Shown here: positions 33,702-43,544 of the stretch, one piece after another
Layout: every line of letters begins with the position of its first letter
Position numbering within the stretch: the first letter of the stretch is position 1
Origin: Brevinematales bacterium
GTDB taxonomy: Bacteria; Spirochaetota; Brevinematia; Brevinematales; GWF1-51-8
Length of the DNA stretch: 64,000 nucleotides
Direction: 5' to 3'
NCBI GenBank assembly: GCA_020059465.1
Contig: JAGVBZ010000009.1
Location: 1-64,000 of the forward strand
Translations under genes and position numbers: made by a program
The notes under the pieces: generated by a model
Database searches by the model: none
Told to the model about the DNA's origin: nothing
The model's input: only the letters and a program-made list of their open reading frames with translations

Positions 33702-35138
33702 TTGACCCTGCAGATATTGATATCCAAACTGAAGAAAGCGTTGTTCATCCGGGATTTCGAACCGGTGCTTCGCGACGAATTTATCCGGCATATGAATCTG
33801 ACCAATTTCCGCCGTATGATGATCGGTCTTCCGGTTATTTTCATACTGATCGCGGTTTATGTTTATTTCGATATCCGTTTTATTATCGGAACCGGATTAT
33901 TCCCGTTTTATCTTGCGCTCTACGGACAGATCGTAGTATTGTCAATCGCGGTGATCAGTTATCTGATTATCAGAAAAACCTTAAAGAACCCGGACGCGCG
34001 CAGTACGGTGTTTTCGAAACAGATCGTTTTCATCTTCTTTCTTTTATTTATTATTATCGACGCGCTGGGCGTGTATAGTACGATCAAGATTTCAGGGTCG
34101 ATATCGCTCTATCTGTTCACACTCTTCGCGATTACGGCGTTTGTGTATTTTACTTTTTCTCAGAGCTTGTGGATCTATACGATCGGTTGGAGCATCGCTG
34201 CAGTCATGTCCATCATCCTGCTGCACGGTACGTTTCAGGTACTTTCGGTTGTTTTTAATCTGACGATATTCACAGTTCTATCGTGGCTATGCTCGCGGGT
34301 GCTGTTTTTCGATCTTAAGCGTATTTTTATCAATCGCAAAACGATCGAGGATAAGAATACCGAACTGAACCTTGCATACCGCTCGCTGGAGGAACGTGAA
34401 AAGATCATCGAGGCTGAGTTGGAACTTGCGCGGAAGATGCAGTCCAAATTCCTGCCGAGCGATTTTTCGGATTTCCCCCAGATCGGGATCGCAGTCCGGT
34501 ATCTTCCGTTAATCAAGGTCGGCGGCGATATCTACGATATCTGCCATTTCGGCGATAATTCGATCCGTATCCTGCTCGCCGACGTGACCGGGCACGGGGT
34601 CGAAGCGGGACTGGTAACTATGCTGTTAAAGAGCGAGTATGAGAAACGGAAGCTTTCGTCGCTCGATCCCGCGTCCGTGCTCAGGGAACTGAACGAGAGC
34701 TTTATCAGGACATACAGCGGACTGATCCTGCTATTCCCGGCGATCCTGATCGATATCGACTTGCGGCACGGGAAAATTGTTTACGCCTCCGCTGGAAATA
34801 TCAACCAGTACCTGATCCGTTCCGGCGGCGAGGTAGTCGTATTGTCGAAGACCGGCCCGATCATAGGGGTCGAGCTTCAATCGGGCTATACCCAGCGTGA
34901 GACCGAATACCGTTCGGGAGACCGTCTCGCGCTTTTTACCGACGGGCTGACCGAGGAATTCAACGAGGACGGCGACGAATTCGGGGAGGAGCGTGTCCTG
35001 AGCATGCTGAAGGAATCGCCGGGGCCGGGCGGGCTTGAGGAGACGATCCAGCGGATTGTCAACGAGATGCGGAACTTCATAGGCAGTAAGGGAATGAACG
35101 ACGATGTGACGTTCATCCTGATAGAAAAAATGGGATAG
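33702..35138 (+). CDS. Membrane-anchored SpoIIE/RsbU-type PP2C serine phosphatase
   Basis: 478 residues. Residues 40-195 contain about six hydrophobic helices, then a coiled-coil-like linker (LEEREKIIEAELELARKMQS). The SpoIIE phosphatase domain is complete: KVGGDIYDI, LLADVTGHGVEAGLVTM, DRLALFTDGLTEEFNEDGDE and GMNDDVTFILIEK supply the metal-binding aspartates. Such proteins dephosphorylate an anti-sigma antagonist (STAS protein) in partner-switching circuits. No STAS or RsbW-like gene is near, so the target is elsewhere. The TTG start has GAGG six bases upstream. Confidence 0.9.
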   Translation: MTLQILISKLKKALFIRDFEPVLRDEFIRHMNLTNFRRMMIGLPVIFILIAVYVYFDIRFIIGTGLFPFYLALYGQIVVLSIAVISYLIIRKTLKNPDARSTVFSKQIVFIFFLLFIIIDALGVYSTIKISGSISLYLFTLFAITAFVYFTFSQSLWIYTIGWSIAAVMSIILLHGTFQVLSVVFNLTIFTVLSWLCSRVLFFDLKRIFINRKTIEDKNTELNLAYRSLEEREKIIEAELELARKMQSKFLPSDFSDFPQIGIAVRYLPLIKVGGDIYDICHFGDNSIRILLADVTGHGVEAGLVTMLLKSEYEKRKLSSLDPASVLRELNESFIRTYSGLILLFPAILIDIDLRHGKIVYASAGNINQYLIRSGGEVVVLSKTGPIIGVELQSGYTQRETEYRSGDRLALFTDGLTEEFNEDGDEFGEERVLSMLKESPGPGGLEETIQRIVNEMRNFIGSKGMNDDVTFILIEKMG

Positions 35139-35173
35139 GGACTTCGGATTTGGACGACGGAACACCGATAACT

Positions 35174-35202
35174 TTGACAGAAAATCCGATGCCCTTTATA
35201 AT
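35174..35202 (+). promoter_or_regulatory. Consensus promoter of the tRNA pair
   Basis: TTGACA at 35174-35179, TATAAT at 35197-35202, spacer 17: an exact sigma-70 consensus, 13 bp before tRNA-Cys. The strength fits a stable RNA operon. Confidence 0.85.
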
Positions 35203-35215
35203 ACTATTTACCGAC

Positions 35216-35286
35216 GGGGATGTAGCCAAGTGGTAAGGCCGGGGCCTGCAAAGCCTTCACCGAGGGTTCGATTCCCTCCATCCCCT
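35216..35286 (+). tRNA. tRNA-Cys (GCA)
   Basis: The acceptor stem GGGGATG pairs with CATCCCC, the D-arm is AGCCAAGTGGTAAGGC, the anticodon loop CTGCAAA gives GCA, and the T-arm reads GAGGGTTCGATTCCCTC. The encoded CCA is absent (discriminator T). Confidence 0.95.
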
Positions 35287-35299
35287 ATCTATTTACCCC

Positions 35300-35384
35300 G
35301 CCGGGATGGTGGAACTGGTAGACACAAGGGACTTAAAATCCCTTGGGCGTAATGCTCGTGCGGGTTCGACCCCCGCTCCCGGCA
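35300..35384 (+). tRNA. tRNA-Leu (TAA)
   Basis: 85 nt with a long variable arm (TTGGGCGTAATGCTCGT) typical of class II tRNAs. The acceptor is GCCGGGA/TCCCGGC, the anticodon loop CTTAAAA gives TAA, and the T-arm is GCGGGTTCGACCCCCGC. CCA is not encoded. It lies 13 bp after tRNA-Cys, in the same transcript. Confidence 0.95.
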
Positions 35385-35474
35385 GTCACTGCGTGACGGC
35401 TAGACCCGATGTCAAACGTTGCGATAGTAGAAATAATCAGCCCGTGATAAAGATGGATATTCCCGTCAAAACAC

Positions 35475-35912
35475 GGGCTATTTCTTTGGAATAAAGAATA
35501 TAGCTGTCAATGCGATACCCGAAGGGTAGAAGCATCCGGTGAAATACGCAGATTAGTATATAGGCCGCTACACATGGTTCGCGGAGATAAAGTGTTTTCG
35601 TTGGTTTATAAATCTTTTCGCGCTATTGCTATGGGCTATTTCTTTGTAGTGAAGAAAGTAGCTGTCAATGCGATACCCGAAGGGTAGAAGCATTCGGTGA
35701 AATAACTCAGATTATTATAATGGCCGCTTCACTTTGTTCGCGGTGACAAAGTGTTTTCGTTAGTTAATATAACTTTTCGCGCTATTGCTATGGCCTATTT
35801 CTTTGGAGTAAAGAAAGTTGCTGTCAATGCGATACCCGAAGGGTAGAAGCATCCGGTGAAATAACGCAGATTATTATATAGGCCGCTTCACTTTGTTCGC
35901 GGTGACAGGGTT
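35475..35912. repeat. Tandem repeat of ~158 bp, nearly three copies, behind the tRNAs
   Basis: GCTGTCAATGCGATACCCGA occurs at 35503, 35663 and 35820. Each unit starts near GGGCTATTTCTTTG and runs through AAGGGTAGAAGCATCCGG, GGCCGCTTCACTTTGTTCGC and CTTTTCGCGCTATTGCTATG. Copies differ by scattered substitutions and small indels. No open frame persists in all three units. Confidence 0.88.
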
Positions 35913-36303
35913 TTGCCGTTTTTTTCATCAGACTGCCGGGCATCGCAAACGATAGGGTTCGGCAGGCTCACATTGGCAGGATGGTACAGATTCGGGCTAT
36001 ATTTCATAAGGCAAACCTGTTCGATATCGGGATTAACCCACACGCAGCGGGTTTAAGATATCAAGTCAAAATACCGATTCTTATAACTCGTTTGAAAGCT
36101 CAGGATAAACACGGCGATCGAGAATTTCCGACTGATAACGGGACTAACCCGCACATAGTATACGCAGCACTTGCCGTGAAAGGAATAATCTAGTAAATTA
36201 AGCTGTACGACGGGATAAATGAAAAATATATTTTCATAATACTTAGGAATCTATGTGCTTTTCCTGTATATATAAGCACCATCGTATTAATACGGGGTAA
36301 TTT
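35913..36303. other. Intergenic stretch with dispersed repeat fragments before dnaG
   Basis: Holds GGTTCGGCAGGCTCAC near 35958. GATATCGGGATTAACCCACA at 36023 is followed by CGCAGCGGGTT, the hairpin motif shared with 1-172 and 23.25-23.49 kb. A weaker relative (GGGACTAACCCGCACATAG) lies near 36140. No gene is supported. A 70-codon frame crosses the repeats but has no ribosome site. Confidence 0.6.
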
Positions 36304-38106
36304 GTGATACCGCAAAACGTTATCGATGAAATTTTGACGAGGGTTTCAGTCTCCGAGTTAATCGGGCAATTTATTGAGATAAAAAAGAGCAGTAATAGAA
36401 ACCATTTGGCTTTATGTCCCTTTCATAACGAAAAAACACCCTCGTTTTCGATCAGCGACGACAAGGGGCTGTATCACTGTTTCGGCTGCGGAGCTTCCGG
36501 GAACGCTATCACGTTCCTGAAGGAGTACCGCAAGCTTACATTTCGGGAATCTCTCGAGGAACTCGCGAAAATCGCGGGGATTGATCTTACCAAGTATTCC
36601 GATGACGGAGAGGCCTCCGATAACAGGCAGAAAGATCGTCTTTTTGCCATGCAAACGGAGGCTATGAAGTATTTCTACCGCAATCTCACCGATCCGAAGG
36701 GGATGGAGAACGGCGGTATCGCATTGCAGTATCTCAAGGGCAGGAATATCAGCCCCGAGATGATAAAGATGTTCAGGATAGGCTACGGCGGTTCCTCATG
36801 GCAGGGGCTGACCGATTACCTGAAAGAGCAGGGATATAAAGAGGAGGAGATGATTACGGGTTCGCTCGCGGTAAACGGCAAACAGGGCGTATTTAACCGG
36901 TTTAAAGACAGGGTGATTTTCCCCATAATGGATACCCGCGACCGGATCATCGGGTTCGGCGGGAGGATTTTGACCGACGATAAGACCGCGGCGAAATACC
37001 TGAACAGCGGGGAAACCCCCATATTTCATAAGGGCAGTCAGCTTTTTGCGCTGAATTTCGCGAAGGAGGAGATTTCCCGCACCAATCATGCATTGGTAGT
37101 GGAAGGCTACATGGATGTAATCGCGCTGTATCAGCACGGGATAAAAAACGCGGTAGCCCCTCTCGGAACCGCGCTTACCGAAAATCAGTTGGTCGTCTTG
37201 AAGCGATTTTGCGAGAATGTAACGTTTATTTTCGACGGGGACGATGCCGGGGTGAAGGCGGCGGACAGGGCGCTTGATTTAACGGCGCTGTCCGGGACGG
37301 ATATCCCTCATTCGGTCGTTATTCTGCCGAATAAAATGGATCCGTACGATTTCGTGATGAAGAACGGCGGTGAGGCGTTTAACGAGTTTGTGAACTCCAA
37401 ACGTCTGGAACCGATCGATTTTAAGATACGTTACCATGCGAAACGGATTGACCCCGGGAAGAATAAGCTGAAATTCCTTTTTGTCTTGTTCTCATATATC
37501 GAGAAATTAAAAAGCGCCGTTCTGAGGCAGAACTCGTTGAAAGCGGCGGCGGACTTTTTAAGGATTGACCCCGAGATTATTAAGGAAGAGTACGGTAATT
37601 TTTTAAAGAAGAAACCTATCGGACAGTTTGTCCGGCAGGAAAATAAAAACGCCGAGGAAAAGGTCGACCGGCTGGAACTGGATTATCTCGCGGCTGTGAT
37701 CGCGGATATGACGCTCCTGCCGGAAACGTCGAAAGTGATCGAGCCGGAGATGATAGCGAACGGCGAGTTCCGCGACCTCTACGAAAGTATGCTCGGCGAT
37801 ATGACGGAGCCTACGCAGGGAATTCTCGCACGGGTGACTAATAAGGCGCTTACCGAAGAGGTAAGCCATTACAGTCTCCGGCCGGAACTGAATCCGGGTT
37901 TTATCGCCGCGTACCGTCTGAGAGCGCGATATGTACAGCATAAGACAACCGTTCTGCGGAACGAGGTCGCCCGTCTGGAAAAGAATGATACAGCCGGAGA
38001 CGAGGCGAAAAGGATCGGCGAGATCCGGCGGGAATTACAGCAATGGGCGCTGGAACTGGAAGATATTAAGTCGTTTATCTCGCAGTATGAAATTGAAAAA
38101 ATATGA
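36304..38106 (+). CDS. dnaG: DNA primase
   Basis: Makes RNA primers for replication. 600 residues. The CHC2 zinc ribbon is CPFHNEKTPSFSI...CFGCGASGN near residues 39-65. The RNA polymerase core has GFGGRILTD near residue 220 and the TOPRIM domain has VVEGYMDVIALYQHG with FDGDDAGVKAADRALD. A helical C-terminal domain for DnaB contact follows. The GTG start has GGGG about 8 bases upstream. It lies 13 bp before rpoD, the conserved macromolecular-synthesis order; rpsU is not present. Confidence 0.97.
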   Translation: MIPQNVIDEILTRVSVSELIGQFIEIKKSSNRNHLALCPFHNEKTPSFSISDDKGLYHCFGCGASGNAITFLKEYRKLTFRESLEELAKIAGIDLTKYSDDGEASDNRQKDRLFAMQTEAMKYFYRNLTDPKGMENGGIALQYLKGRNISPEMIKMFRIGYGGSSWQGLTDYLKEQGYKEEEMITGSLAVNGKQGVFNRFKDRVIFPIMDTRDRIIGFGGRILTDDKTAAKYLNSGETPIFHKGSQLFALNFAKEEISRTNHALVVEGYMDVIALYQHGIKNAVAPLGTALTENQLVVLKRFCENVTFIFDGDDAGVKAADRALDLTALSGTDIPHSVVILPNKMDPYDFVMKNGGEAFNEFVNSKRLEPIDFKIRYHAKRIDPGKNKLKFLFVLFSYIEKLKSAVLRQNSLKAAADFLRIDPEIIKEEYGNFLKKKPIGQFVRQENKNAEEKVDRLELDYLAAVIADMTLLPETSKVIEPEMIANGEFRDLYESMLGDMTEPTQGILARVTNKALTEEVSHYSLRPELNPGFIAAYRLRARYVQHKTTVLRNEVARLEKNDTAGDEAKRIGEIRRELQQWALELEDIKSFISQYEIEKI

Positions 38107-38119
38107 GGAGATATAGATT

Positions 38120-39817
<1,698 letters not shown>

Positions 39818-39828
39818 CGATATAGACG

Positions 39829-39855
39829 GGGCTGTCTGAAAGGGCAGCCTTTTTA
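39829..39855 (+). terminator. Rho-independent terminator after rpoD
   Basis: GGCTG...CAGCC stem (GGGCTGTCTGAAAGGGCAGCC) followed by TTTTTAT, 12 bp after the rpoD stop codon. Confidence 0.8.
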
Positions 39856-39870
39856 TAATAGGAGAAGATT

Positions 39871-40218
39871 ATGAATAATGAAGAAATTTGTCCGATATGT
39901 AAACAACAAGCTAAAAAGACATATTTAAATGGATTAACGACTCATGTTTCTGCAGTAGATAATGATGGAATTATATATTTTGTAGAGTGTAACGAGTGTG
40001 GTAGTTATAGTATTACAGTTGCTGGTGAAATATATTTAACACAAATAATATTAGATTCATATAAAATATCATGTATAAAAGAATATATATCGAAAAAAGC
40101 ACAGGAAAGAAAAGATTACGTTTCATTGAAAGCCCCATTAATAAAGCAAATTATTGCAGAGTGTTCAAGAAAAGATGAATCACAAAAGAATTCAGGAAAA
40201 ATTGGCTTTTTAGGATAG
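39871..40218 (+). CDS. AT-rich small protein with zinc-ribbon-like N-terminus
   Basis: 115 residues. Cysteine pairs CPIC (residues 7-10) and CNEC (about residues 46-49) could bind zinc, and a helical C-terminal part follows. AGGAGAAG lies before the ATG. The composition is clearly more AT-rich than dnaG-rpoD and lysS, so it is probably acquired. No family is recognised beyond the ribbon pattern. It sits between the rpoD terminator and the repeat cluster. Confidence 0.65.
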   Translation: MNNEEICPICKQQAKKTYLNGLTTHVSAVDNDGIIYFVECNECGSYSITVAGEIYLTQIILDSYKISCIKEYISKKAQERKDYVSLKAPLIKQIIAECSRKDESQKNSGKIGFLG

Positions 40219-40289
40219 AATAACATTTAGATCTAAAGGTATATGATTCAATTTATACTTCATTGCTGTTAATCAGCGTAAGTCCGTGT

Positions 40290-40515
40290 GAAAGCAGTTT
40301 TCTTTCTTTCCCGCATCGGAAAGAAAGAAACAAAGAAAGGATGCCGCGAAAGATAAAGCTTAGAAGAAGAGCCGGGAAATCCTAAAAAGACTTAACTCGC
40401 AATTAAGTTCTCTGAAAAGCGAAATAGAATCATGCTCGGACAAGCGTCTTTTTAGGATTTCCCGGGAGTATAAGCGCTTTATACATCGCGGTGAAACAGC
40501 TAAAGACAAAATTTG
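40290..40515 (+). repeat. Composite structured element, copy 2 (plus)
   Basis: Hairpin TTTCTTTCTTTCC/GGAAAGAAAGAAA at about 40300-40330, then CAAAGAAAG, GATAAAGCTTA at 40352-40362, and the stem arm CCGGGAAATCCTAAAAAGAC at 40372-40391. AACTCGC is at 40394-40400 and ATGCTCGGACAAGCG follows from 40432. The matching arm GTCTTTTTAGGATTTCCCGG is at 40446-40465: a perfect 20-bp inverted repeat. The tail has AAGCGCTTTATACATCGCGG and GAAACAGCTAAAG. It faces copy 3. Confidence 0.9.
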
Positions 40516-40534
40516 AAAGGTGTGAATAATCCCT

Positions 40535-40752
40535 TTTTGGCTGTTGCCCCCGCCGCTATGTCGCGACTTTTTATAGCGAAACGGATTAGAAACGCAGTTG
40601 TTTGAGCATGACTTGGCTTTGCTAATAGAGGGGCCTGAAGTGAGTTACAGCGTTTCCCGTTTCGCGTCACTCTTCACAGGAGCGGCATCAAGGCGGGCAG
40701 TCTTTCTTTGGACACTTTCTTTCTTCTGCAAGAAAGAAAGTGTCATAGCCTC
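40535..40752 (-). repeat. Composite structured element, copy 3 (minus)
   Basis: Read on the minus strand. It has a 15-bp perfect hairpin GACACTTTCTTTCTT/AAGAAAGAAAGTGTC (40711-40744), CCAAAGAAAG, GCCCGCC and GAAGAGTGACGCGAAACGGG. Next come AACTCAC and ATGCTCAAACA, the returning arm GCGTTTCTAATCCGTTTCGC, then CGCTATAAAAAGTCGCGAC and GCAACAGCCAAAAA. The A/T-rich GATAAAGCTTA box is not recognisable. It abuts the lysS stop and faces copy 2 across about 20-50 bp. Confidence 0.85.
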
Positions 40753-42234
40753 TTATTCCCCTTTCGGCTTCAGCGTCGGGAATAATATCGTATCGCGGAT
40801 GGAGTTCGTGTCGATCAGGAACATGATGATCCGGTCGATCCCGATGCCCAGCCCGCCCGCTGGGGGCATTCCATGCTCGAGCGCGTTGATATAATCCTCG
40901 TCGATAAACATCGCCTCGGCGTCGCCGCCGGCCTTCCTTCGCGCCTGCTCCTCGAAACGCTCGCGCTGTACGAACGGGTCGTTCAGCTCCGAGAACGCGT
41001 TGCATAACTCGCGCCCCATACAGTACGCCTCGAAACGCTCCACGAACTCGGGATCGTCGGGCTTATATTTCGCGAGGGGTGAAATCTCGGCGGGATATTC
41101 GTACACGATAGTCGGGTCGATCAGTTCCTTTTCGACGCATTCCCCGAAGATCATATCGAGGATGCCCCATTTTCCGAGGAACTTGTCGATTTTATGGATA
41201 CCCTTGGACTTGGCGGCCTCCGCCGCGTCCTTCGCGTCCTTTATTTTCGATACGTCGATCCCCGCGATATCGCGGAGTGCGTCGGTGTATTTCAGTTTCT
41301 TCCAGTTCCCGAAGTCGAGCTTCTTCCCCTGATATTCGAAATCCGCCTCGCCCTTGACCGCGAACGCGATCCCCTTCATCATGTGCTCGAAATGATCCAT
41401 CATCGTCTGGTAGTCTGCGTACGCCTGATAAAGCTCGAGCATCGTGAACTCGGGGTTGTGACGGGTGTCGATACCCTCGTTACGGAAGTTGCGGTTGAGT
41501 TCGAACACGCGCTCGAATCCGCCGACAATGAGGCGTTTGAGGTATAGTTCGGGCGCGATACGCAGGTAGAGGTCGACATCGAGGGCGTTATGATGGGTGA
41601 TAAACGGCCTTGCGGCCGCTCCGCCGGGAATAACCTGCATCATCGGGGTCTCGACCTCAAGGAATCCCCGCTCGGTCAGGAAATTCCGGATGAACGCGAT
41701 GACCTTGGAGCGCACGATAAAGTCCTGTTTGACCGACGGGTTGATAATCAGGTCGAGGTAGCGCTGGCGGTAACGGAGTTCGATATCGGACAGGCCGTGC
41801 CACTTCTCGGGAAGCGAATTGACCGCTTTCGCGAGCAGGGTCGATTCCTCGACCAACAGCGTGATCTCGCCCTTATGCGTCTTGAACACGTTTCCTTTGA
41901 CGCCGATTATATCGCCGATATCGTACAGGGTGAACATATCGAAAAGCTCGTCGCCGAGGATATCCTTCCGGGCGTAAATCTGGATATCGCCGCGGTCGTC
42001 CTTGATAGTCGCGAAGATCGCCTTCCCGAAACTGCGCCACAGCATGACGCGCCCGGCGATCGTGGTCTTGAATTCCTGTTCTCCGTTCTCGAGGAACTGT
42101 TTTTTTATATCTTCGGAATACGCTTCGGGCTTGAAACGGTTCGGATAGGGGTTGATATTCCGCTTTTTTATTTCGTCTAATTTAGCGAGACGGCTTTTCC
42201 GCTCGTCGGTGATATTCTGGGACACTTCGGACAT
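40753..42234 (-). CDS. lysS: Lysyl-tRNA synthetase, class II
   Basis: Charges tRNA-Lys. 493 residues from the ATG at 42234 (GGAGT upstream); a longer frame to 42303 lacks support. The N-terminal OB-fold has KTTIAGRVMLWRSFGKAIFA. Class II motif 2 is FRNEGIDTRHNPEFTMLE and motif 3 is GLGIGIDRIIMFL. The segment TPMMQVIPGGAAARPFITHH is family-typical. Length and motifs are normal. It is monocistronic, and its 3' end runs into copy 3 of the composite element. Confidence 0.97.
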   Translation of the reverse strand: MSEVSQNITDERKSRLAKLDEIKKRNINPYPNRFKPEAYSEDIKKQFLENGEQEFKTTIAGRVMLWRSFGKAIFATIKDDRGDIQIYARKDILGDELFDMFTLYDIGDIIGVKGNVFKTHKGEITLLVEESTLLAKAVNSLPEKWHGLSDIELRYRQRYLDLIINPSVKQDFIVRSKVIAFIRNFLTERGFLEVETPMMQVIPGGAAARPFITHHNALDVDLYLRIAPELYLKRLIVGGFERVFELNRNFRNEGIDTRHNPEFTMLELYQAYADYQTMMDHFEHMMKGIAFAVKGEADFEYQGKKLDFGNWKKLKYTDALRDIAGIDVSKIKDAKDAAEAAKSKGIHKIDKFLGKWGILDMIFGECVEKELIDPTIVYEYPAEISPLAKYKPDDPEFVERFEAYCMGRELCNAFSELNDPFVQRERFEEQARRKAGGDAEAMFIDEDYINALEHGMPPAGGLGIGIDRIIMFLIDTNSIRDTILFPTLKPKGE

Positions 42235-42452
42235 TTGATTACTCCGTAAAAATAGTGCAACAGTATAAAAGAAACCCGTTAAAATATCAAGGCGCGTACC
42301 CAAAACCGGTTAGGAACAGTATGAAAGTATGGAGAAACACTCTGCGGCGGAGGTCTGATGGAAATGATTGCTGGTTGGAACTTCGTTGCACAGGAGATTT
42401 GATTTTTTCATGTACGGGTTTTACAATATTACCGTATTTTAGGGAGGATGTA

Positions 42453-42830
42453 ATGAAAAAGGTTTTCGGCATATTCGCTATAATTCTATTTTTTACCGCA
42501 TGCGGGCAGAAAGCGGCAGTTGGGATAGACGCCCTGATCGCCGATTCCGAGAAAAACATATCGACGCTGATGGACCAGTACCTTGCGAAAGGGTCGTTTA
42601 CTAAAGAAGCGCTTGCCGAGTACGACCGAATCGAGCGCGCGATCAACAGCGCCCAATTCAGCTTGGAAATCGATAAGGCCGCGACCGATCTGCAGAGGAC
42701 GCAGTTGAAGCAGAAGCTGATGGATTCGGGGAAACGTATCGAAGCTATTGCCGCGTCGAAAGGGGTGAACCTTGCCGAGTTTAATAAAAAACTCGACCTT
42801 GAGCATATCAATTTTCTGAGCGTGGAGTGA
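42453..42830 (+). CDS. Small lipoprotein, helical
   Basis: 125 residues. GGGAGGATG precedes the ATG at 42453, and the signal peptide ends in a lipobox FFTAC (MKKVFGIFAIILFFTACGQK). The mature part is helical and charged, with no recognised domain. Longer frames from 42255 lack a ribosome site. It stands alone between lysS (divergent) and the sigma-factor operon. Likely an envelope lipoprotein of unknown role. Confidence 0.75.
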   Translation: MKKVFGIFAIILFFTACGQKAAVGIDALIADSEKNISTLMDQYLAKGSFTKEALAEYDRIERAINSAQFSLEIDKAATDLQRTQLKQKLMDSGKRIEAIAASKGVNLAEFNKKLDLEHINFLSVE

Positions 42831-42998
42831 CCGCTGCGCGGGCTATTCCGTTATCTCAAAACCCCTTATATTTTTCCAATACCTACCCTGTCTGATATAT
42901 AATTAATTACCGCGAAATAACCGTAAGAAATATCTCTTGATATTGTAACTATGCGCTGAACGGCGAGTATATATAGTCGAGGAAAACGGAAACCCGGG

Positions 42999-43544
42999 AT
43001 GAATATGGATGAAGAAAAGTACTATCTGACTCTGGCAAAACAGGGCGACTACCAGGCATTCGAACGGATCGTGAAAACGTACCGTGACCGAATCTATGGG
43101 ATCATTTTCCTCAATCTCAGGAACCGTGAGGACACGGAGGACGTGTTTCAGGACGTGTTTTACAAGGTATTTGTGAATTTAAAAAGTTACGACAGCGGAC
43201 GGAAGTTTTTTACATGGCTGTACACGATCACGCTGAACACGGTCTATACGTTCATACGGAAACGGAAACGCCGCGCGGCTGAGATCGCGGTGGAGTTTAT
43301 CGACGATATTCAGGTAGAGGGAGGAGAGGATTTCACCCGGGAAGATAAGATGGCGCTTTTACAGGCGTTGGACGGCCTCCCGGATGACGAACGCCAGTTG
43401 ATCATCCTCCGTTATATGGAGGCGGCGGGGATCGAGGAGATCGCGGAGATTACGGGTCTGAGCGAATCGAACGTAAAAGTCAAGCTGCACCGTATCCGCA
43501 AACGGATTTATGAGATGATGGAGGGACGAGATGGAAAAGGATAA
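42999..43544 (+). CDS. ECF-subfamily RNA polymerase sigma factor
   Basis: 181 residues with only regions 2 and 4. Region 2 includes GDYQAFERIVKTYRDRIYGI and TEDVFQDVFYKVFVNLKSYD, then FFTWLYTITLNTVYTFIRKR. Region 4 has LPDDERQLIILRYMEAAGIE and GLSESNVKVKLHRIRKRIYE. It overlaps the next gene by 14 bp, the usual position for an anti-sigma factor, and that gene encodes a single-pass membrane protein. Envelope genes downstream (44.0-46.3 kb) may be its targets or operon partners. The upstream 170 bp hold no obvious -35/-10 pair that I trust. Confidence 0.93.
   Translation: MNMDEEKYYLTLAKQGDYQAFERIVKTYRDRIYGIIFLNLRNREDTEDVFQDVFYKVFVNLKSYDSGRKFFTWLYTITLNTVYTFIRKRKRRAAEIAVEFIDDIQVEGGEDFTREDKMALLQALDGLPDDERQLIILRYMEAAGIEEIAEITGLSESNVKVKLHRIRKRIYEMMEGRDGKG

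Noticed and set aside
35306-35494. Plus-strand frame of 62 codons starting MVELVDTRDLKSLG
   Set aside because: It lies over tRNA-Leu; this peptide is a well-known artefact of translating class II tRNA genes.
40290-40752. Integron attC sites
   Set aside because: The composite element has paired arms and conserved loop boxes, but no GTTRRRY/RYYYAAC core pair and no integrase or cassette order.
42255-42452. N-terminal extension of the small lipoprotein back to 42255
   Set aside because: No ribosome site there, while the ATG at 42453 has GGGAGG and begins a clean lipoprotein signal peptide.
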